Shown: one piece after another, positions 36,480-50,330 of the stretch
Position numbering within the stretch: position 1 is the first letter of the stretch
How the letters are laid out: the number at the start of each line of letters is the position of its first letter
Assembly: GCF_037975245.1 (NCBI RefSeq)
Contig: NC_092568.1
Coordinates: 27,524,501 to 27,588,500, forward strand
DNA from: Apostichopus japonicus
Taxonomy: Eukaryota; Echinodermata; Holothuroidea; Aspidochirotida; Stichopodidae
DNA length: 64,000 nt
Direction: 5' to 3'
Notes under the pieces: model-generated
The model's input: only the letters and a program-made list of their open reading frames with translations
Databases searched by the model: none
Told to the model about the DNA's origin: nothing
Program-made: the position numbers and the translations under genes

Positions 36480-37052
36480 GGCGCGATGGCTTGGCGCACT
36501 GTACGAGCTGATGAGCGAGGCTCTCTTTTGCATCGGTGGTTCGAGTCCCCGGTGATGACGTCTTTTGCCGATCTTTTACAGCGAGTGCCTACACGGGGAG
36601 CTGTAAGTATTAGTTAATCCACCTAATATCTCAGTCCATACAGTGGCGCGATGGCTTGGCGCACTGTGCGAGCTGATGATCGAGACTCTCTTTTGCATCC
36701 GTGGTTCGAACCCCGGGTGATGACGTCTTTTGCCGATCTTTTACAGCGAGTGCCTACACGGGGAGCTGTACGTATTAGTTAATCCACCTAATATCTCAGT
36801 CCATACAGTGGCGCGATGGCTTGGCGCACTGTGCGAGCTGATGATCGAGACTCTCTTTTGCATCCGTGGTTTGAACCCCGGGTGATGACGTCTTTTGCCG
36901 ATCTTTTACAGCGAGTGCCTACACGGGGAGCTGTAAGTATTAGTTAATCCACCTAATATCTCAGTCCATACAGTGGCGCGATGGCTTGGCGCACTGTGCG
37001 AGCTGATGATCGAGACTCTCTTTTGCATCCGTGGTTCGAACCCCGGGTGATG

Positions 37053-37450
37053 ACGTCTTTTCCGATCTTTTACAGCAAGTGCCTACACGGGGAGCTGTAA
37101 GTATTAGTTAATCCACCTAATATCTCAGTCCATACAGTGGCGCGATGGCTTGGCGCACTGTGCGGGCTGATGATCGAGACTCTCTTTTGCATCCGTGGTT
37201 CGAACCCCGGGTGATGACGTCTTTTGCCGATCTTTTACAGCAAGTGCCTACACGGGGAGCTGTAAGTATTAGTTAATCCACCTAATATCCAGTCCATACA
37301 GTGGCGCGATGGCTTGGCGCACTGTGCGAGCTGATGATCGAGACTCTCTTTTGCATCCGTGGTTCGAACCCCGGGTGATGACGTCTTTTGCCGATCTTTT
37401 ACAGCATGTGCCTACACGGGGAGCTGTAAGTATTAGTTAATCCACTTAAT
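37053..37450 (+). repeat. Core cassette of the 5-monomer unit, copy 3
   Basis: This has GTCTTTTCCG, GTGCGGGCTG (37,161), AATATCCAG, ACAGCATGTG and CCACTTAAT in the same order. It lacks the TATATA monomer and is followed by a new monomer with GATCGAGGCTC and CATACGTGG, which accompanies all later copies. Confidence 0.9.
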
Positions 37451-38117
37451 ATCTCAGTCCATACAGTGGCGCGATGGCTTGGCGCACTGTACGAGCTGAT
37501 GATCGAGGCTCTCTTTTGCATACGTGGTTCGAGTCCCCGGTGATGACGTCTTTTGCCGATCTTTTACAGCGAGTGCCTACACGGGGAGCTGTAAGTATTA
37601 GTTAATCCACCTAATATCTCAGTCCATACAGTGGCGCGATGGCTTGGCGCACTGTGCGAGCTGATGATCGAGACTCTCTTTTGCATCCGTGGTTCGAACC
37701 CCGGGTGATGACGTCTTTTGCCGATCTTTTACAGCGAGTGCCTACACGGGGAGCTGTAAGTATTAGTTAATCCAACTAATATCTCAGTCCATACAGTGGC
37801 GCGATGGCTTGGCGCACTGTGCGAGCTGATGATCGAGACTCTCTTTTGCATCCGTGGTTCGAACCCCGGGTGATGACGTCTTTTGCCGATCTTTTACAGC
37901 AAGTGCCTACACGGGGAGCTGTAAGTATTAGTTAATCCACCTAATATCTCAGTCCATACAGTGGCGCGATGGCTTGGCGCACTGTGCGAGCTGATGATCG
38001 AGACTCTCTTTTGCATCCGTGGTTCGAACCCCGGGTGATGACGTCTTTTGCCGATCTTTTACAGCAAGTGCCTACACGGGGAGCTGTAAGTATTAGTTAA
38101 TCCACCTAATATCTCAG

Positions 38118-40592
38118 TCCATACAGTGGCGCGATGGCTTGGCGCACTGTGCGAGCTGATGATCGAGACTCTCTTTTGCATCCGTGGTTCGAACCCCGGG
38201 TGATGACGTCTTTTGCCGATCTTTTACAGCAAGTGCCTACACGGGGAGCTGTAAGTATTAGTTAATCCACCTAATATCTCAGTCCATACAGTGGCGCGAT
38301 GGCTTGGCGCACTGTACGAGCTGATGAGCGAGGCTCTCTTTTGCATCGGTGGTTCGAGTCCCCGGTGATGACGTCTTTTGCCGATCTTTTACATCGAGTG
38401 CCTACACGGGGAGCTGTACGTATTAGTTAATCCACCTAATATCTCAGTCCATACAGTGGCGCGATGGCTTGGCGCACTGTGCGAGCTGATGATCGAGACT
38501 CTCTTTTGCATCCGTGGTTCGAACCCCGGGTGATGACGTCTTTTGCCGATCTTTTACAGCAAGTGCCTACACGGGGAGCTGTAAGTATTAGTTAATCCAC
38601 CTAATATCTCAGTCCATACAGTGGCGCGATGGCTTGGCGCACTGTGCGAGCTGATGAGCGAGGCTCTCTTTTGCATCGGTGGTTCGAGTCCCCGGTGATG
38701 ACGTCTTTTGCCGATCTTTTACATCGAGTGCCTACACGGGGAGCTGTAAGTATTAGTTAATCCACCTAATATCTCAGTCCATACAGTGGCGCGATGGCTT
38801 GGCGCACTGTGCGAGCTGATGATCGAGACTCTCTTTTGCATCCGTGGTTCGAACCCCGGGTGATGACGTCTTTTGCCGATCTTTTACAGCAAGTGCCTAC
38901 ACGGGGAGCTGTAAGTATTAGTTAATCCACCTAATATCTCAGTCCATACAGTGGCGCGATGGCTTGGCGCACTGTACGAGCTGATGAGCGAGGCTCTCTT
39001 TTGCATCGGTGGTTCGAGTCCCCGGTGATGACGTCTTTTGCCGATCTTTTACATCGAGTGCCTGCACGGGGAGCTGTAAGTATTAGTTAATCCACCTAAT
39101 ATCTCAGTCCATACAGTGGCGCGATGGCTTGGCGCACTGTGCGAGCTGATGATCGAGACTCTCTTTTGCATCCGTGGTTCGAACCCCGGGTGATGACGTC
39201 TTTTGCCGATCTTTTACAGCAAGTGCCTACACGGGGAGCTGTAAGTATTAGTTAATCCACCTAATATCTCAGTCCATACAGTGGCGCGATGGCTTGGCGC
39301 ACTGTACGAGCTGATGAGCGAGGCTCTCTTTTGCATCGGTGGTTCGAGTCCCCGGTGATGACGTCTTTTGCCGATCTTTTACATCGAGTGCCTACACGGG
39401 GAGCTGTAAGTATTAGTTAATCCACCTAATATCTCAGTCCATACAGTGGCGCGATGGCTTGGCGCACTGTGCGAGCTGATGATCGAGACTCTCTTTTGCA
39501 TCCGTGGTTCGAACCCCGGGTGATGACGTCTTTTGCCGATCTTTTACAGCAAGTGCCTACACGGGGAGCTGTAAGTATTAGTTAATCCACCTAATATCTC
39601 AGTCCATACAGTGGCGCGATGGCTTGGCGCACTGTACGAGCTGATGAGCGAGGCTCTCTTTTGCATCGGTGGTTCGAGTCCCCGGTGATGACGTCTTTTA
39701 CCGATCTTTTACATCGAGTGCCTACACGGGGAGCTGTAAGTATTAGTTAATCCACCTAATATCTCAGTCCATACAGTGGCGCGATGGCTTGGCGCACTGT
39801 GCGAGCTGATGATCGAGACTCTCTTTTGCATCCGTGGTTCGAACCCCGGGTGATGACGTCTTTTGCCGATCTTTTACAGCAAGTGCCTACACGGGGAGCT
39901 GTAAGTATTAGTTAATCCACCTAATATCTCAGTCCATACAGTGGCGCGATGGCTTGGCGCACTGTACGAGCTGATGAGCGAGGCTCTCTTTTGCATCGGT
40001 GGTTCGAGTCCCCGGTGATGACGTCTTTTGCCGATCTTTTACATCGAGTGCCTACACGGGGAGCTGTAAGTATTAGTTAATCCACCTAATATCTCAGTCC
40101 ATACAGTGGCGCGATGGCTTGGCGCACTGTGCGAGCTGATGATCGAGACTCTCTTTTGCATCCGTGGTTCGAACCCCGGGTGATGACGTCTTTTGCCGAT
40201 CTTTTACAGCAAGTGCCTACATGGGGAGCTGTAAGTATTAGTTAATCCACCTAATATCTCAGTCCATACAGTGGCGCGATGGCTTGGCGCACTGTACGAG
40301 CTGATGAGCGAGGCTCTCTTTTGCATCGGTGGTTCGAGTCCCCATTGATGACGTCTTTTGCCGATCTTTTACATCGAGTGCCTACACGGGGAGCTGTAAG
40401 TATTAGTTAATACACCTAATATCTCAGTCCATACAGTGGCGCGATGGCTTGGCGCACTGTGCGAGCTGATGATCGAGACTCTCTTTTGCATCCGTGGTTC
40501 GAACCCCGGGTGATGACGTCTTTTGCCGATCTTTTACAGCAAGTGCCTACACGGGGAGCTGTAAGTATTAGTTAATCCAGCTAATATCTCAG
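38118..40592 (+). repeat. A/B' 330-bp dimer array (15 monomers)
   Basis: Monomer starts at 38,118 (A), 38,283 (B'), 38,448 (A) and so on to 40,428 (A), every one 165 bp. Individual marks: GTACGTATTAG at 38,416, CCTGCACGGG at 39,061, CTTTTACCGATC at about 39,695, CTACATGGGG at 40,217, CCCATTGATG at 40,341. Several of these reappear 20-23.6 kb downstream, which shows this block seeded the right end of the window. Confidence 0.9.
39273..39437 (+). repeat. Reference type B' monomer (ACATCGAG variant)
   Basis: This type B unit carries ACATCGAG where most copies have ACAGCGAG. The form is absent or rare before about 7.2 kb, scattered between 7.2 and 19 kb, and dominant among B monomers after 35.8 kb, where it alternates with A. 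The G to T change removes the AG of the 3'-splice-site-like TTTTACAG word, leaving the next AG four bases later. Confidence 0.9.
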
Positions 40593-40699
40593 TCCATACA
40601 GTGGCGCGATGGCTTGGCGCACTGTACGAGCTGATGATCGAGACTCTCTTTTGCATCGGTGGTTCGAACCCCGGGTGATGACGTCTTTTGCCGATCTTT

Positions 40700-42600
40700 T
40701 ACAGCAAGTGCCTACACGGGGAGCTGTAAGTATTAGTTAATCCACCTAATATCTCAGTCCATACAGTGGCGCGATGGCTTGGCGCACTGTGCGAGCTGAT
40801 GATCGAGACTCTCTTTTGTATCCGTTGTTCGAACCCCGGGTGATGACGTCTTTTGCCGATCTTTTACAGCAAGTGCCTACACGGGGAGCTGTAAGTATTA
40901 GTTAATCCAGCTAATATCTCAGTCCATACAGTGGCGCGATGGCTTGGCGCACTGTACGAGCTGATGATCGAGACTCTCTTTTGCATCGGTGGTTCGAACC
41001 CCGGGTGATGACGTCTTTTGCCGATCTTTTACAGCAAGTGCCTACACGGGGAGCTGTAAGTATTAGTTAATCCACCTAATATCTCAGTCCATACAGTGGC
41101 GCGATGGCTTGGCGCACTGTGCGAGCTGATGATCGAGACTCTCTTTTGTATCCGTTGTTCGAACCCCGGGTGATGACGTCTTTTGCCGATCTTTTACAGC
41201 AAGTGCCTACACGGGGAGCTGTAAGTATTAGTTAATCCACCTAATATCTCAGTCCATACAGTGGCGCGATGGCTTGGCGCACTGTACGAGCTGATGATCG
41301 AGACTCTCTTTTGTATCGGTGGTTCGAGTCCCCGGTGATGACGTCTTTTGCCGATCTTTTACATCGAGTGCCTACACGGGGAGCTGTAAGTATTAGTTAA
41401 TCCACCTAATATCTCAGTCCATACAGTGGCGCGATGGCTTGGCGCACTGTACGAGCTGATGATCGAGACTCTCTTTTGCTTAGGTGGTTCGAAGCCCGGG
41501 TGATGACGTCTTTTGCCGATCTTTTACAGCAAGTGCCTACACGGGGAGCTGTAAGTATTAGTTAATCCACCTAATATCTCAGTCCATACAGTGGCGCGAT
41601 GGCTTGGCGCACTGTACGAGCTGATGAGCGAGGCTCTCTTTTGCATCGGTGGTTCGAGTCCCCGGTGATGACGTCTTTTGCCGATCTTTTACAGCAAGTG
41701 CCTACACGGGGAGCTGTAAGTATTAGTTAATCCAGCTAATACCTCAGTCCATACAGTGGCGCGATGGCTTGGCGCACTGTACGAGCTGATGATCGAGACT
41801 CTCTTTTGCATCGGTGGTTCGAACCCCGGGTGATGACGTCTTTTGCCGATCTTTTACAGCAAGTGCCTACACGGGGAGCTGTAAGTATTAGTTAATCCAC
41901 CTAATATCTCAGTCCATACAGTGGCGCGATGGCTTGGCGCACTGTGCGAGCTGATGATCGAGACTCTCTTTTGTATCCGTTGTTCGAACCCCGGGTGATG
42001 ACGTCTTTTGCCGATCTTTTACAGCAAGTGCCTACACGGGGAGCTGTAAGTATTAGTTAATCCAGCTAATATCTCAGTCCATACAGTGGCGCGATGGCTT
42101 GGCGCACTGTACGAGCTGATGATCGAGACTCTCTTTTGCATCGGTGGTTCGAACCCCGGGTGATGACGTCTTTTGCCGATCTTTTACAGCAAGTGCCTAC
42201 ACGGGGAGCTGTAAGTATTAGTTAATCCACCTAATATCTCAGTCCATACAGTGGCGCGATGGCTTGGCGCACTGTGCGAGCTGATGATCGAGACTCTCTT
42301 TTGTATCCGTTGTTCGAACCCCGGGTGATGACGTCTTTTGCCGATCTTTTACAGCAAGTGCCTACACGGGGAGCTGTAAGTATTAGTTAATCCACCTAAT
42401 ATCTCAGTCCATACAGTGGCGCGATGGCTTGGCGCACTGTACGAGCTGATGATCGAGACTCTCTTTTGCATCGGTGGTTCGAGTCCCCGGTGATGACGTC
42501 TTTTGCCGATCTTTTACATCGAGTGCCTACACGGGGAGCTGTAAGTATTAGTTAATCCACCTAATATCTCAGTCCATACAGTGGCGCGATGGCTTGGCGC
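40700..42600 (+). repeat. 11-monomer duplication D8, copy 1
   Basis: GCTTAGGTGG + GAAGCCCGGG (41,478), CTAATACCTCAG (41,737) and TTTTGTATCGGTGG (about 41,310) recur at +1,815 (exactly 11 x 165). Borders are approximate. Confidence 0.87.
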
Positions 42601-44415
42601 ACTGTGCGAGCTGATGATCGAGACTCTCTTTTGTATCCGTTGTTCGAACCCCGGGTGATGACGTCTTTTGCCGATCTTTTACAGCAAGTGCCTACACGGG
42701 GAGCTGTAAGTATTAGTTAATCCAGCTAATATCTCAGTCCATACAGTGGCGCGATGGCTTGGCGCACTGTACGAGCTGATGATCGAGACTCTCTTTTGCA
42801 TCGGTGGTTCGAACCCCGGGTGATGACGTCTTTTGCCGATCTTTTACAGCAAGTGCCTACACGGGGAGCTGTAAGTATTAGTTAATCCACCTAATATCTC
42901 AGTCCATACAGTGGCGCGATGGCTTGGCGCACTGTGCGAGCTGATGATCGAGACTCTCTTTTGTATCCGTTGTTCGAACCCCGGGTGATGACGTCTTTTG
43001 CCGATCTTTTACAGCAAGTGCCTACACGGGGAGCTGTAAGTATTAGTTAATCCACCTAATATCTCAGTCCATACAGTGGCGCGATGGCTTGGCGCACTGT
43101 ACGAGCTGATGATCGAGACTCTCTTTTGTATCGGTGGTTCGAGTCCCCGGTGATGACGTCTTTTGCCGATCTTTTACATCGAGTGCCTACACGGGGAGCT
43201 GTAAGTATTAGTTAATCCACCTAATATCTCAGTCCATACAGTGGCGCGATGGCTTGGCGCACTGTACGAGCTGATGATCGAGACTCTCTTTTGCTTAGGT
43301 GGTTCGAAGCCCGGGTGATGACGTCTTTTGCCGATCTTTTACAGCAAGTGCCTACACGGGGAGCTGTAAGTATTAGTTAATCCACCTAATATCTCAGTCC
43401 ATACAGTGGCGCGATGGCTTGGCGCACTGTACGAGCTGATGAGCGAGGCTCTCTTTTGCATCGGTGGTTCGAGTCCCCGGTGATGACGTCTTTTGCCGAT
43501 CTTTTACAGCAAGTGCCTACACGGGGAGCTGTAAGTATTAGTTAATCCAGCTAATACCTCAGTCCATACAGTGGCGCGATGGCTTGGCGCACTGTACGAG
43601 CTGATGATCGAGACTCTCTTTTGCATCGGTGGTTCGAACCCCGGGTGATGACGTCTTTTGCCGATCTTTTACAGCAAGTGCCTACACGGGGAGCTGTAAG
43701 TATTAGTTAATCCACCTAATATCTCAGTCCATACAGTGGCGCGATGGCTTGGCGCACTGTGCGAGCTGATGATCGAGACTCTCTTTTGTATCCGTTGTTC
43801 GAACCCCGGGTGATGACGTCTTTTGCCGATCTTTTACAGCAAGTGCCTACACGGGGAGCTGTAAGTATTAGTTAATCCAGCTAATATCTCAGTCCATACA
43901 GTGGCGCGATGGCTTGGCGCACTGTACGAGCTGATGATCGAGACTCTCTTTTGCATCGGTGGTTCGAACCCCGGGTGATGACGTCTTTTGCCGATCTTTT
44001 ACAGCAAGTGCCTACACGGGGAGCTGTAAGTATTAGTTAATCCACCTAATATCTCAGTCCATACAGTGGCGCGATGGCTTGGCGCACTGTGCGAGCTGAT
44101 GATCGAGACTCTCTTTTGTATCCGTTGTTCGAACCCCGGGTGATGACGTCTTTTGCCGATCTTTTACAGCAAGTGCCTACACGGGGAGCTGTAAGTATTA
44201 GTTAATCCACCTAATATCTCAGTCCATACAGTGGCGCGATGGCTTGGCGCACTGTACGAGCTGATGATCGAGACTCTCTTTTGCATCGGTGGTTCGAGTC
44301 CCCGGTGATGACGTCTTTTGCCGATCTTTTACATCGAGTGCCTACACGGGGAGCTGTAAGTATTAGTTAATCCACCTAATATCTCAGTCCATACAGTGGC
44401 GCGATGGCTTGGCGC
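42601..44415 (+). repeat. 11-monomer duplication D8, copy 2
   Basis: The same marks at 43,293, 43,552 and about 43,126. After 44,400 the copies diverge: copy 2 runs into a CTTAGGTGG monomer where copy 1 has a TTGTATCCGTTG monomer. Confidence 0.87.
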
Positions 44416-44552
44416 ACTGTACGAGCTGATGATCGAGACTCTCTTTTGCTTAGGTGGTTCGAACCCCGGGTGATGACGTCTTTTGCCGATCTTTTACAGC
44501 AAGTGCCTACACGGGGAGCTGTAAGTATTAGTTAATCCACCTAATATCTCAG

Positions 44553-45376
44553 TCCATACAGTGGCGCGATGGCTTGGCGCACTGTACGAGCTGATGAGCG
44601 AGGCTCTCTTTTGCATCGGTGGTTCGAGTCCCCGGTGATGACGTCTTTTGCCGATCTTTTACATCGAGTGCCTACACGGGGAGCTGTAAGTATTAGTTAA
44701 TCCACCTAATATCTCAGTCCATACAGTGGCGCGATGGCTTGGCGCACTGTGCGAGCTGATGATCGAGACTCTCTTTTGCATCCGTGGTTCGAACCCCGGG
44801 TGATGACGTCTTTTGCCGATCTTTTACAGCAAGTGCCTACACGGGGAGCTGTAAGTATTAGTTAATCCACCTAATATCTCAGTCCATACAGTGGCGCGAT
44901 GGCTTGGCGCACTGTACGAGCTGATGAGCGAGGCTCTCTTTTGCATCGGTGGTTCGAGTCCCCGGTGATGACGTCTTTTGCCGATCTTTTACATCGAGTG
45001 CCTACACGGGGAGCTGTAAGTATTAGTTAATCCACCTAATATCTCAGTCCATACAGTGGCGCGATGGCTTGGCGCACTGTGCGAGCTGATGATCGAGACT
45101 CTCTTTTGCATCCGTGGTTCGAACCCCGGGTGATGACGTCTTTTGCCGATTTTTACAGCAGGTGCCTACACGGGGAGCTGTAAGTATTAGTTAATCCACC
45201 TAATATCTCAGTCCATACAGTGGCGCGATGGCTTGGCGCACTGTACGAGCTGATGAGCGAGGCTCTCTTTTGCATCGGTGGTTCGAGTCCCCGGTGATGA
45301 CGTCTTTTGCCGATCTTTTACATCGAGTGCCTACACGGGGAGCTGTAAGTATTAGTTAATCCACCTAATATCTCAG
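44553..45376 (+). repeat. A/B' dimer run within D7 copy 1
   Basis: B' 44,553, A 44,718, B' 44,883, A 45,048 (164 bp, one base lost in CGATTTTTACAG) and B' 45,212. The identical run is at 52,797-53,620. Confidence 0.87.
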
Positions 45377-45740
45377 TCCATACAGTGGCGCGATGGCTTG
45401 GCGCACTGTGCGAGCTGATGATCGAGACTCTCTTTTGCATCGGTGGTTCGAACCCCGGGTGATGACGTCTTTTGCCGATCTTTTACAGCGAGTGCCTACA
45501 CGGGGAGCTGTAAGTATTAGTTAATCCACCTAATATCTCAGTCCATACAGTGGCGCGATGGCTTGGCGCACTGTGCGTGCTGATGATCGAGACTCTCTTT
45601 TGCATCGGTGGTTCGAACCCCGGGTGATGACGTCTTTTGCCGATCTTTTACAGCAAGTGCCTACACGGGGAGCTGTAAGTATTAGTTAATCCACCTAATA
45701 TCTCAGTCCATACAGTGGCGCGATGGCTTGGCGCACTGTG

Positions 45741-47600
45741 CGAGCTGATGATCGAGACTCTCTTTTGCATCCGTGGTTCGAACCCCGGGTGATGACGTCT
45801 TTTGCCGATCTTTTACAGCAAGTGCCTACACGGGGAGCTGTAAGTATTAGTTAATCCACCTAATATCTCAGTCCATACAGTGGCGCGATGGCTTGGCGCA
45901 CTGTACGAGCTGATGATCGAGACTCTCTTTTGCTTAGGTGGTTCGAACCCCGGGTGATGACGTCTTTTGCCGATCTTTTACAGCAAGTGCCTACACGGGG
46001 AGCTGTAAGTATTAGTTAATCCACCTAATATCTCAGTCCATACAGTGGCGCGATGGCTTGGCGCACTGTGCGAGCTGATGATCGAGACTCTCTTTTGCTT
46101 AGGTGGTTCGAACCCCGGGTGATGACGTCTTTTGCCGATCTTTTACAGCAAGTGCCTACACGGGGAGCTGTAAGTATTAGTTAATCCACCTAATATCTCA
46201 GTCCATACAGTGGCGCGATGGCTTGGCGCACTGTTCGAGCTGATGAGCGAGGCTCTCTTTTGCATCGGTGGTTCGAGTCCCCGGTGATGACCTCTTTTTC
46301 CGATCTTTTACAGCAAGTGCCTACACGGGGAGCTGTAAGTATTAGTTAATCCACCTAATATCTCAGTCCATACAGTGGCGCGATAACTTGGCGCACTGTG
46401 CGAGCTGATGATCGAGACTCTCTTTTGCATCCGTGGTTCGAACCCCGGGTGATGACGTCTTTTGCCGATCTTTTACAGCGAGTGCCTACACGGGGAGCTG
46501 TACGTATTAGTTAATCCACCTAATATCTCAGTCCATACAGTGGCGCGATGGCTTGGCGCACTGTGCGAGCTGATGATCGAGACTCTCTTTTGCATCCGTG
46601 GTTCGAACCCCGGGTGATGACGTCTTTTGCCGATCTTTTACAGCGAGTGCCTACACAGGGAGCTGTAAGTATTAGTTAATCCACCTAATATCTCAGTCCA
46701 TACAGTGGCGCGATGGCTTGGCGCACTGTGCGAGCTGATGATCGAGACTCTCTTTTGCATCCGTGGTTCGAACCCCGGGTGATGACGTCTTTTCCGATCT
46801 TTTACAGCAAGTGCCTACACGGGGAGCTGTAAGTATTAGTTAATCCACCTAATATCTCAGTCCATACAGTGGCGCGATGGCTTGGCGCACTGTGCGGGCT
46901 GATGATCGAGACTCTCTTTTGCATCCGTGGTTCGAACCCCGGGTGATGACGTCTTTTGCCGATCTTTTACAGCAAGTGCCTACACGGGGAGCTGTAAGTA
47001 TTAGTTAATCCACCTAATATCCAGTCCATACAGTGGCGCGATGGCTTGGCGCACTGTGCGAGCTGATGATCGAGACTCTCTTTTGCATCCGTGGTTCGAA
47101 CCCCGGGTGATGACGTCTTTTGCCGATCTTTTACAGCATGTGCCTACACAAGGAGCTGTAAGTATTAGTTAATCCACTTAATATCTCAGTCCATACAGTG
47201 GCGCGATGGCTTGGCGCACTGTACGAGCTGATGATCGAGGCTCTCTTTTGCATACGTGGTTCGAGTCCCCGGTGATGACGTCTTTTGCCGATCTTTTACA
47301 GCGAGTGCCTACACGGGGAGCTGTAAGTATTAGTTAATCCACCTAATATCTCAGTCCATACAGTGGCGCGATGGCTTGGCGCACTGTGCGAGCTGATGAT
47401 CGAGACTCTCTTTTGCATCCGTGGTTCGAACCCCGGGTGATGACGTCTTTTGCCGATCTTTTACAGCAAGTGCCTACACGGGGAGCTGTAAGTATTAGTT
47501 AATCCACCTAATATCTCAGTCCATACAGTGGCGCGATGGCTTGGCGCACTGTGCGAGCTGATGATCGAGACTCTCTTTTGCATCCGTGGTTCGAACCCCG
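45741..47600 (+). repeat. 13-monomer duplication D6, copy 1
   Basis: Two CTTAGGTGG monomers, ACTGTTCGAGC (46,231), CCTCTTTTTCCG, CGATAACTTGG (46,381), GTACGTATTAG (46,500) and the core cassette recur at +2,143. CTACACAGGG (about 46,635) and CTACACAAGG (about 47,146) are private to this copy. Confidence 0.87.
46784..47184 (+). repeat. Core cassette, copy 4
   Basis: Same ordered marks, with GTGCGGGCTG at 46,893. Private change CTACACAAGG near 47,146. Followed by the CATACGTGG monomer. Confidence 0.9.
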
Positions 47601-47883
47601 GGTGATGACGTCTTTTGCCGATCTTTTACAGCGAGTGCCTACACGGGGAGCTGTAAGTATTAGTTAATCCACCTAATATCTCAGTCCATACAGTGGCGCG
47701 ATGGCTTGGCGCACTGTGCGAGCTGATGATCGAGACTCTCTTTTGCATCCGTGGTTCGAACCCCGGGTGATGACGTCTTTTGCCGATCTTTTACAGCAAG
47801 TGCCTACACGGGGAGCTGTAAGTATTAGTTAATCCACCTAATATCTCAGTCCATACAGTGGCGCGATGGCTTGGCGCACTGTA

Positions 47884-49745
47884 CGAGCTGATGATCGAGA
47901 CTCTCTTTTGCATCCGTGGTTCGAACCCCGGGTGATGACGTCTTTTGCCGATCTTTTACAGCAAGTGCCTACACGGGGAGCTGTAAGTATTAGTTAATCC
48001 ACCTAATATCTCAGTCCATACAGTGGCGCGATGGCTTGGCGCACTGTACGAGCTGATGATCGAGACTCTCTTTTGCTTAGGTGGTTCGAACCCCGGGTGA
48101 TGACGTCTTTTGCCGATCTTTTACAGCAAGTGCCTACACGGGGAGCTGTAAGTATTAGTTAATCCACCTAATATCTCAGTCCATACAGTGGCGCGATGGC
48201 TTGGCGCACTGTGCGAGCTGATGATCGAGACTCTCTTTTGCTTAGGTGGTTCGAACCCCGGGTGATGACGTCTTTTGCCGATCTTTTACAGCAAGTGCCT
48301 ACACGGGGAGCTGTAAGTATTAGTTAATCCAGCTAATATCTCAGTCCATACAGTGGCGCGATGGCTTGGCGCACTGTTCGAGCTGATGAGCGAGGCTCTC
48401 TTTTGCATCGGTGGTTCGAGTCCCCGGTGATGACCTCTTTTTCCGATCTTTTACAGCAAGTGCCTACACGGGGAGCTGTAAGTATTAGTTAATCCACCTA
48501 ATATCTCAGTCCATACAGTGGCGCGATAACTTGGCGCACTGTGCGAGCTGATGATCGAGACTCTCTTTTGCATCCGTGGTTCGAACCCCGGGTGATGACG
48601 TCTTTTGCCGATCTTTTACAGCGAGTGCCTACACGGGGAGCTGTACGTATTAGTTAATCCACCTAATATCTCAGTCCATACAGTGGCGCGATGGCTTGGC
48701 GCACTGTGCGAGCTGATGATCGAGACTCTCTTTTGCATCCGTGGTTCGAACCCCGGGTGATGACGTCTTTTGCCGATCTTTTACAGCGAGTGCCTACACG
48801 GGGAGCTGTAAGTATTAGTTAATCCACCTAATATCTCAGTCCATACAGTGGCGCGATGGCTTGGCGCACTGTGCGAGCTGATGATCGAGACTCTCTTTTG
48901 CATCCGTGGTTCGAACCCCGGGTGATGACGTCTTTTCCGATCTTTTACAGCAAGTGCCTACACGGGGAGCTGTAAGTATTAGTTAATCCACCTAATATCT
49001 CAGTCCATACAGTGGCGCGATGGCTTGGCGCACTGTGCGGGCTGATGATCGAGACTCTCTTTTGCATCCGTGGTTCGAACCCCGGGTGATGACGTCTTTT
49101 GCCGATCTTTTACAGCAAGTGCCTACACGGGGAGCTGTAAGTATTAGTTAATCCACCTAATATCCAGTCCATACAGTGGCGCGATGGCTTGGCGCACTGT
49201 GCGAGCTGATGATCGAGACTCTCTTTTGCATCCGTGGTTCGAACCCCGGGTGATGACGTCTTTTGCCGATCTTTTACAGCATGTGCCTACACGGGGAGCT
49301 GTAAGTATTAGTTAATCCACTTAATATCTCAGTCCATACAGTGGCGCGATGGCTTGGCGCACTGTACGAGCTGATGATCGAGGCTCTCTTTTGCATACGT
49401 GGTTCGAGTCCCCGGTGATGACGTCTTTTGCCGATCTTTTACAGCGAGTGCCTACACGGGGAGCTGTAAGTATTAGTTAATCCACCTAATATCTCAGTCC
49501 ATACAGTGGCGCGATGGCTTGGCGCACTGTGCGAGCTGATGATCGAGACTCTCTTTTGCATCCGTGGTTCGAACCCCGGGTGATGACGTCTTTTGCCGAT
49601 CTTTTACAGCGAGTGCCTACACGGGGAGCTGTAAGTATTAGTTAATCCACCTAATATCTCAGTCCATACAGTGGCGCGATGGCTTGGCGCACTGTGCGAG
49701 CTGATGATCGAGACTCTCTTTTGCATCCGTGGTTCGAACCCCGGG
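47884..49745 (+). repeat. 13-monomer duplication D6, copy 2
   Basis: Same marks, with ACTGTTCGAGC at 48,374 and CGATAACTTGG at 48,524. After about 49,600 the offset grows by one monomer, so copy 2 gained, or copy 1 lost, one type A unit. ATCCAGCTAA at about 48,328 is private. Confidence 0.87.
48928..49328 (+). repeat. Core cassette, copy 5
   Basis: Same marks, GTGCGGGCTG at 49,036, exactly 2,143 bp after copy 4 (13 monomers minus 2 bp). Confidence 0.9.
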
Positions 49746-50330
49746 TGATGACGTCTTTTGCCGATCTTTTACAGCAAGTGCCTACACGGGGAGCTGTAAG
49801 TATTAGTTAATCCACCTAATATCTCAGTCCATACAGTGGCGCGATGGCTTGGCGCACTGTGCGAGCTGATGATCGAGACTCTCTTTTGCATCCGTGGTTC
49901 GAACCCCGGGTGATGACGTCTTTTGCCGATCTTTTACAGCGAGTGCCTACACGGGGAGCTGTAAGTATTAGTTAATCCACCTAATATCTCAGTCCATACA
50001 GTGGCGCGATGGCTTGGCGCACTGTACGAGCTGATGATCGAGACTCTCTTTTGCATCCGTGGTTCGAACCCCGGGTGATGACGTCTTTTGCCGATCTTTT
50101 ACAGCAAGTGCCTACACGGGGAGCTGTAAGTATTAGTTAATCCACCTAATATCTCAGTCCATACAGTGGCGCGATGGCTTGGCGCACTGTACGAGCTGAT
50201 GAGCGAGGCTCTCTTTTGCATCGGTGGTTCGAGTCCCCGGTGATGACGTCTTTTGCCGATCTTTTACATCGAGTGCCTACACGGGGAGCTGTACGTATTA
50301 GTTAATCCACCTAATATCTCAGTCCATACA

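Larger units (their letters stand above)
40593..44552 (+). repeat. Dimer region with mutated B box (TTGTATCCGTTGTTC)
   Basis: Two monomer forms alternate. One is type A with TTGTATCCGTTGTTCGAACC, in which the first G of the B box is T. The other is a hybrid with GTACGAGC, GATCGAGAC, CATCGGTGG and TTCGAACC, preceded by ATCCAGCTAA. Also present is a TTTGCTTAGGTGGTTCG form (41,478, 43,293 and 44,448), partly with GAAGCCCGGG. Eight mutated-B-box copies occur here, from about 40,816 to 44,118. Confidence 0.87.
42601..47460 (+). repeat. Long duplication D7, copy 1
   Basis: Marks at a constant +8,244 offset: TTGTATCCGTTG (42,633), ACCTCAG (43,556), CGATTTTTACAGCAGG (about 45,148), GTGCGTGCTG (45,573), CCTCTTTTTCCG (about 46,291), CGATAACTTGG (46,381) and CGGGCTG (46,895). 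50 x 165 is 8,250, less small indels. About 4.9 kb is shared. Confidence 0.9.
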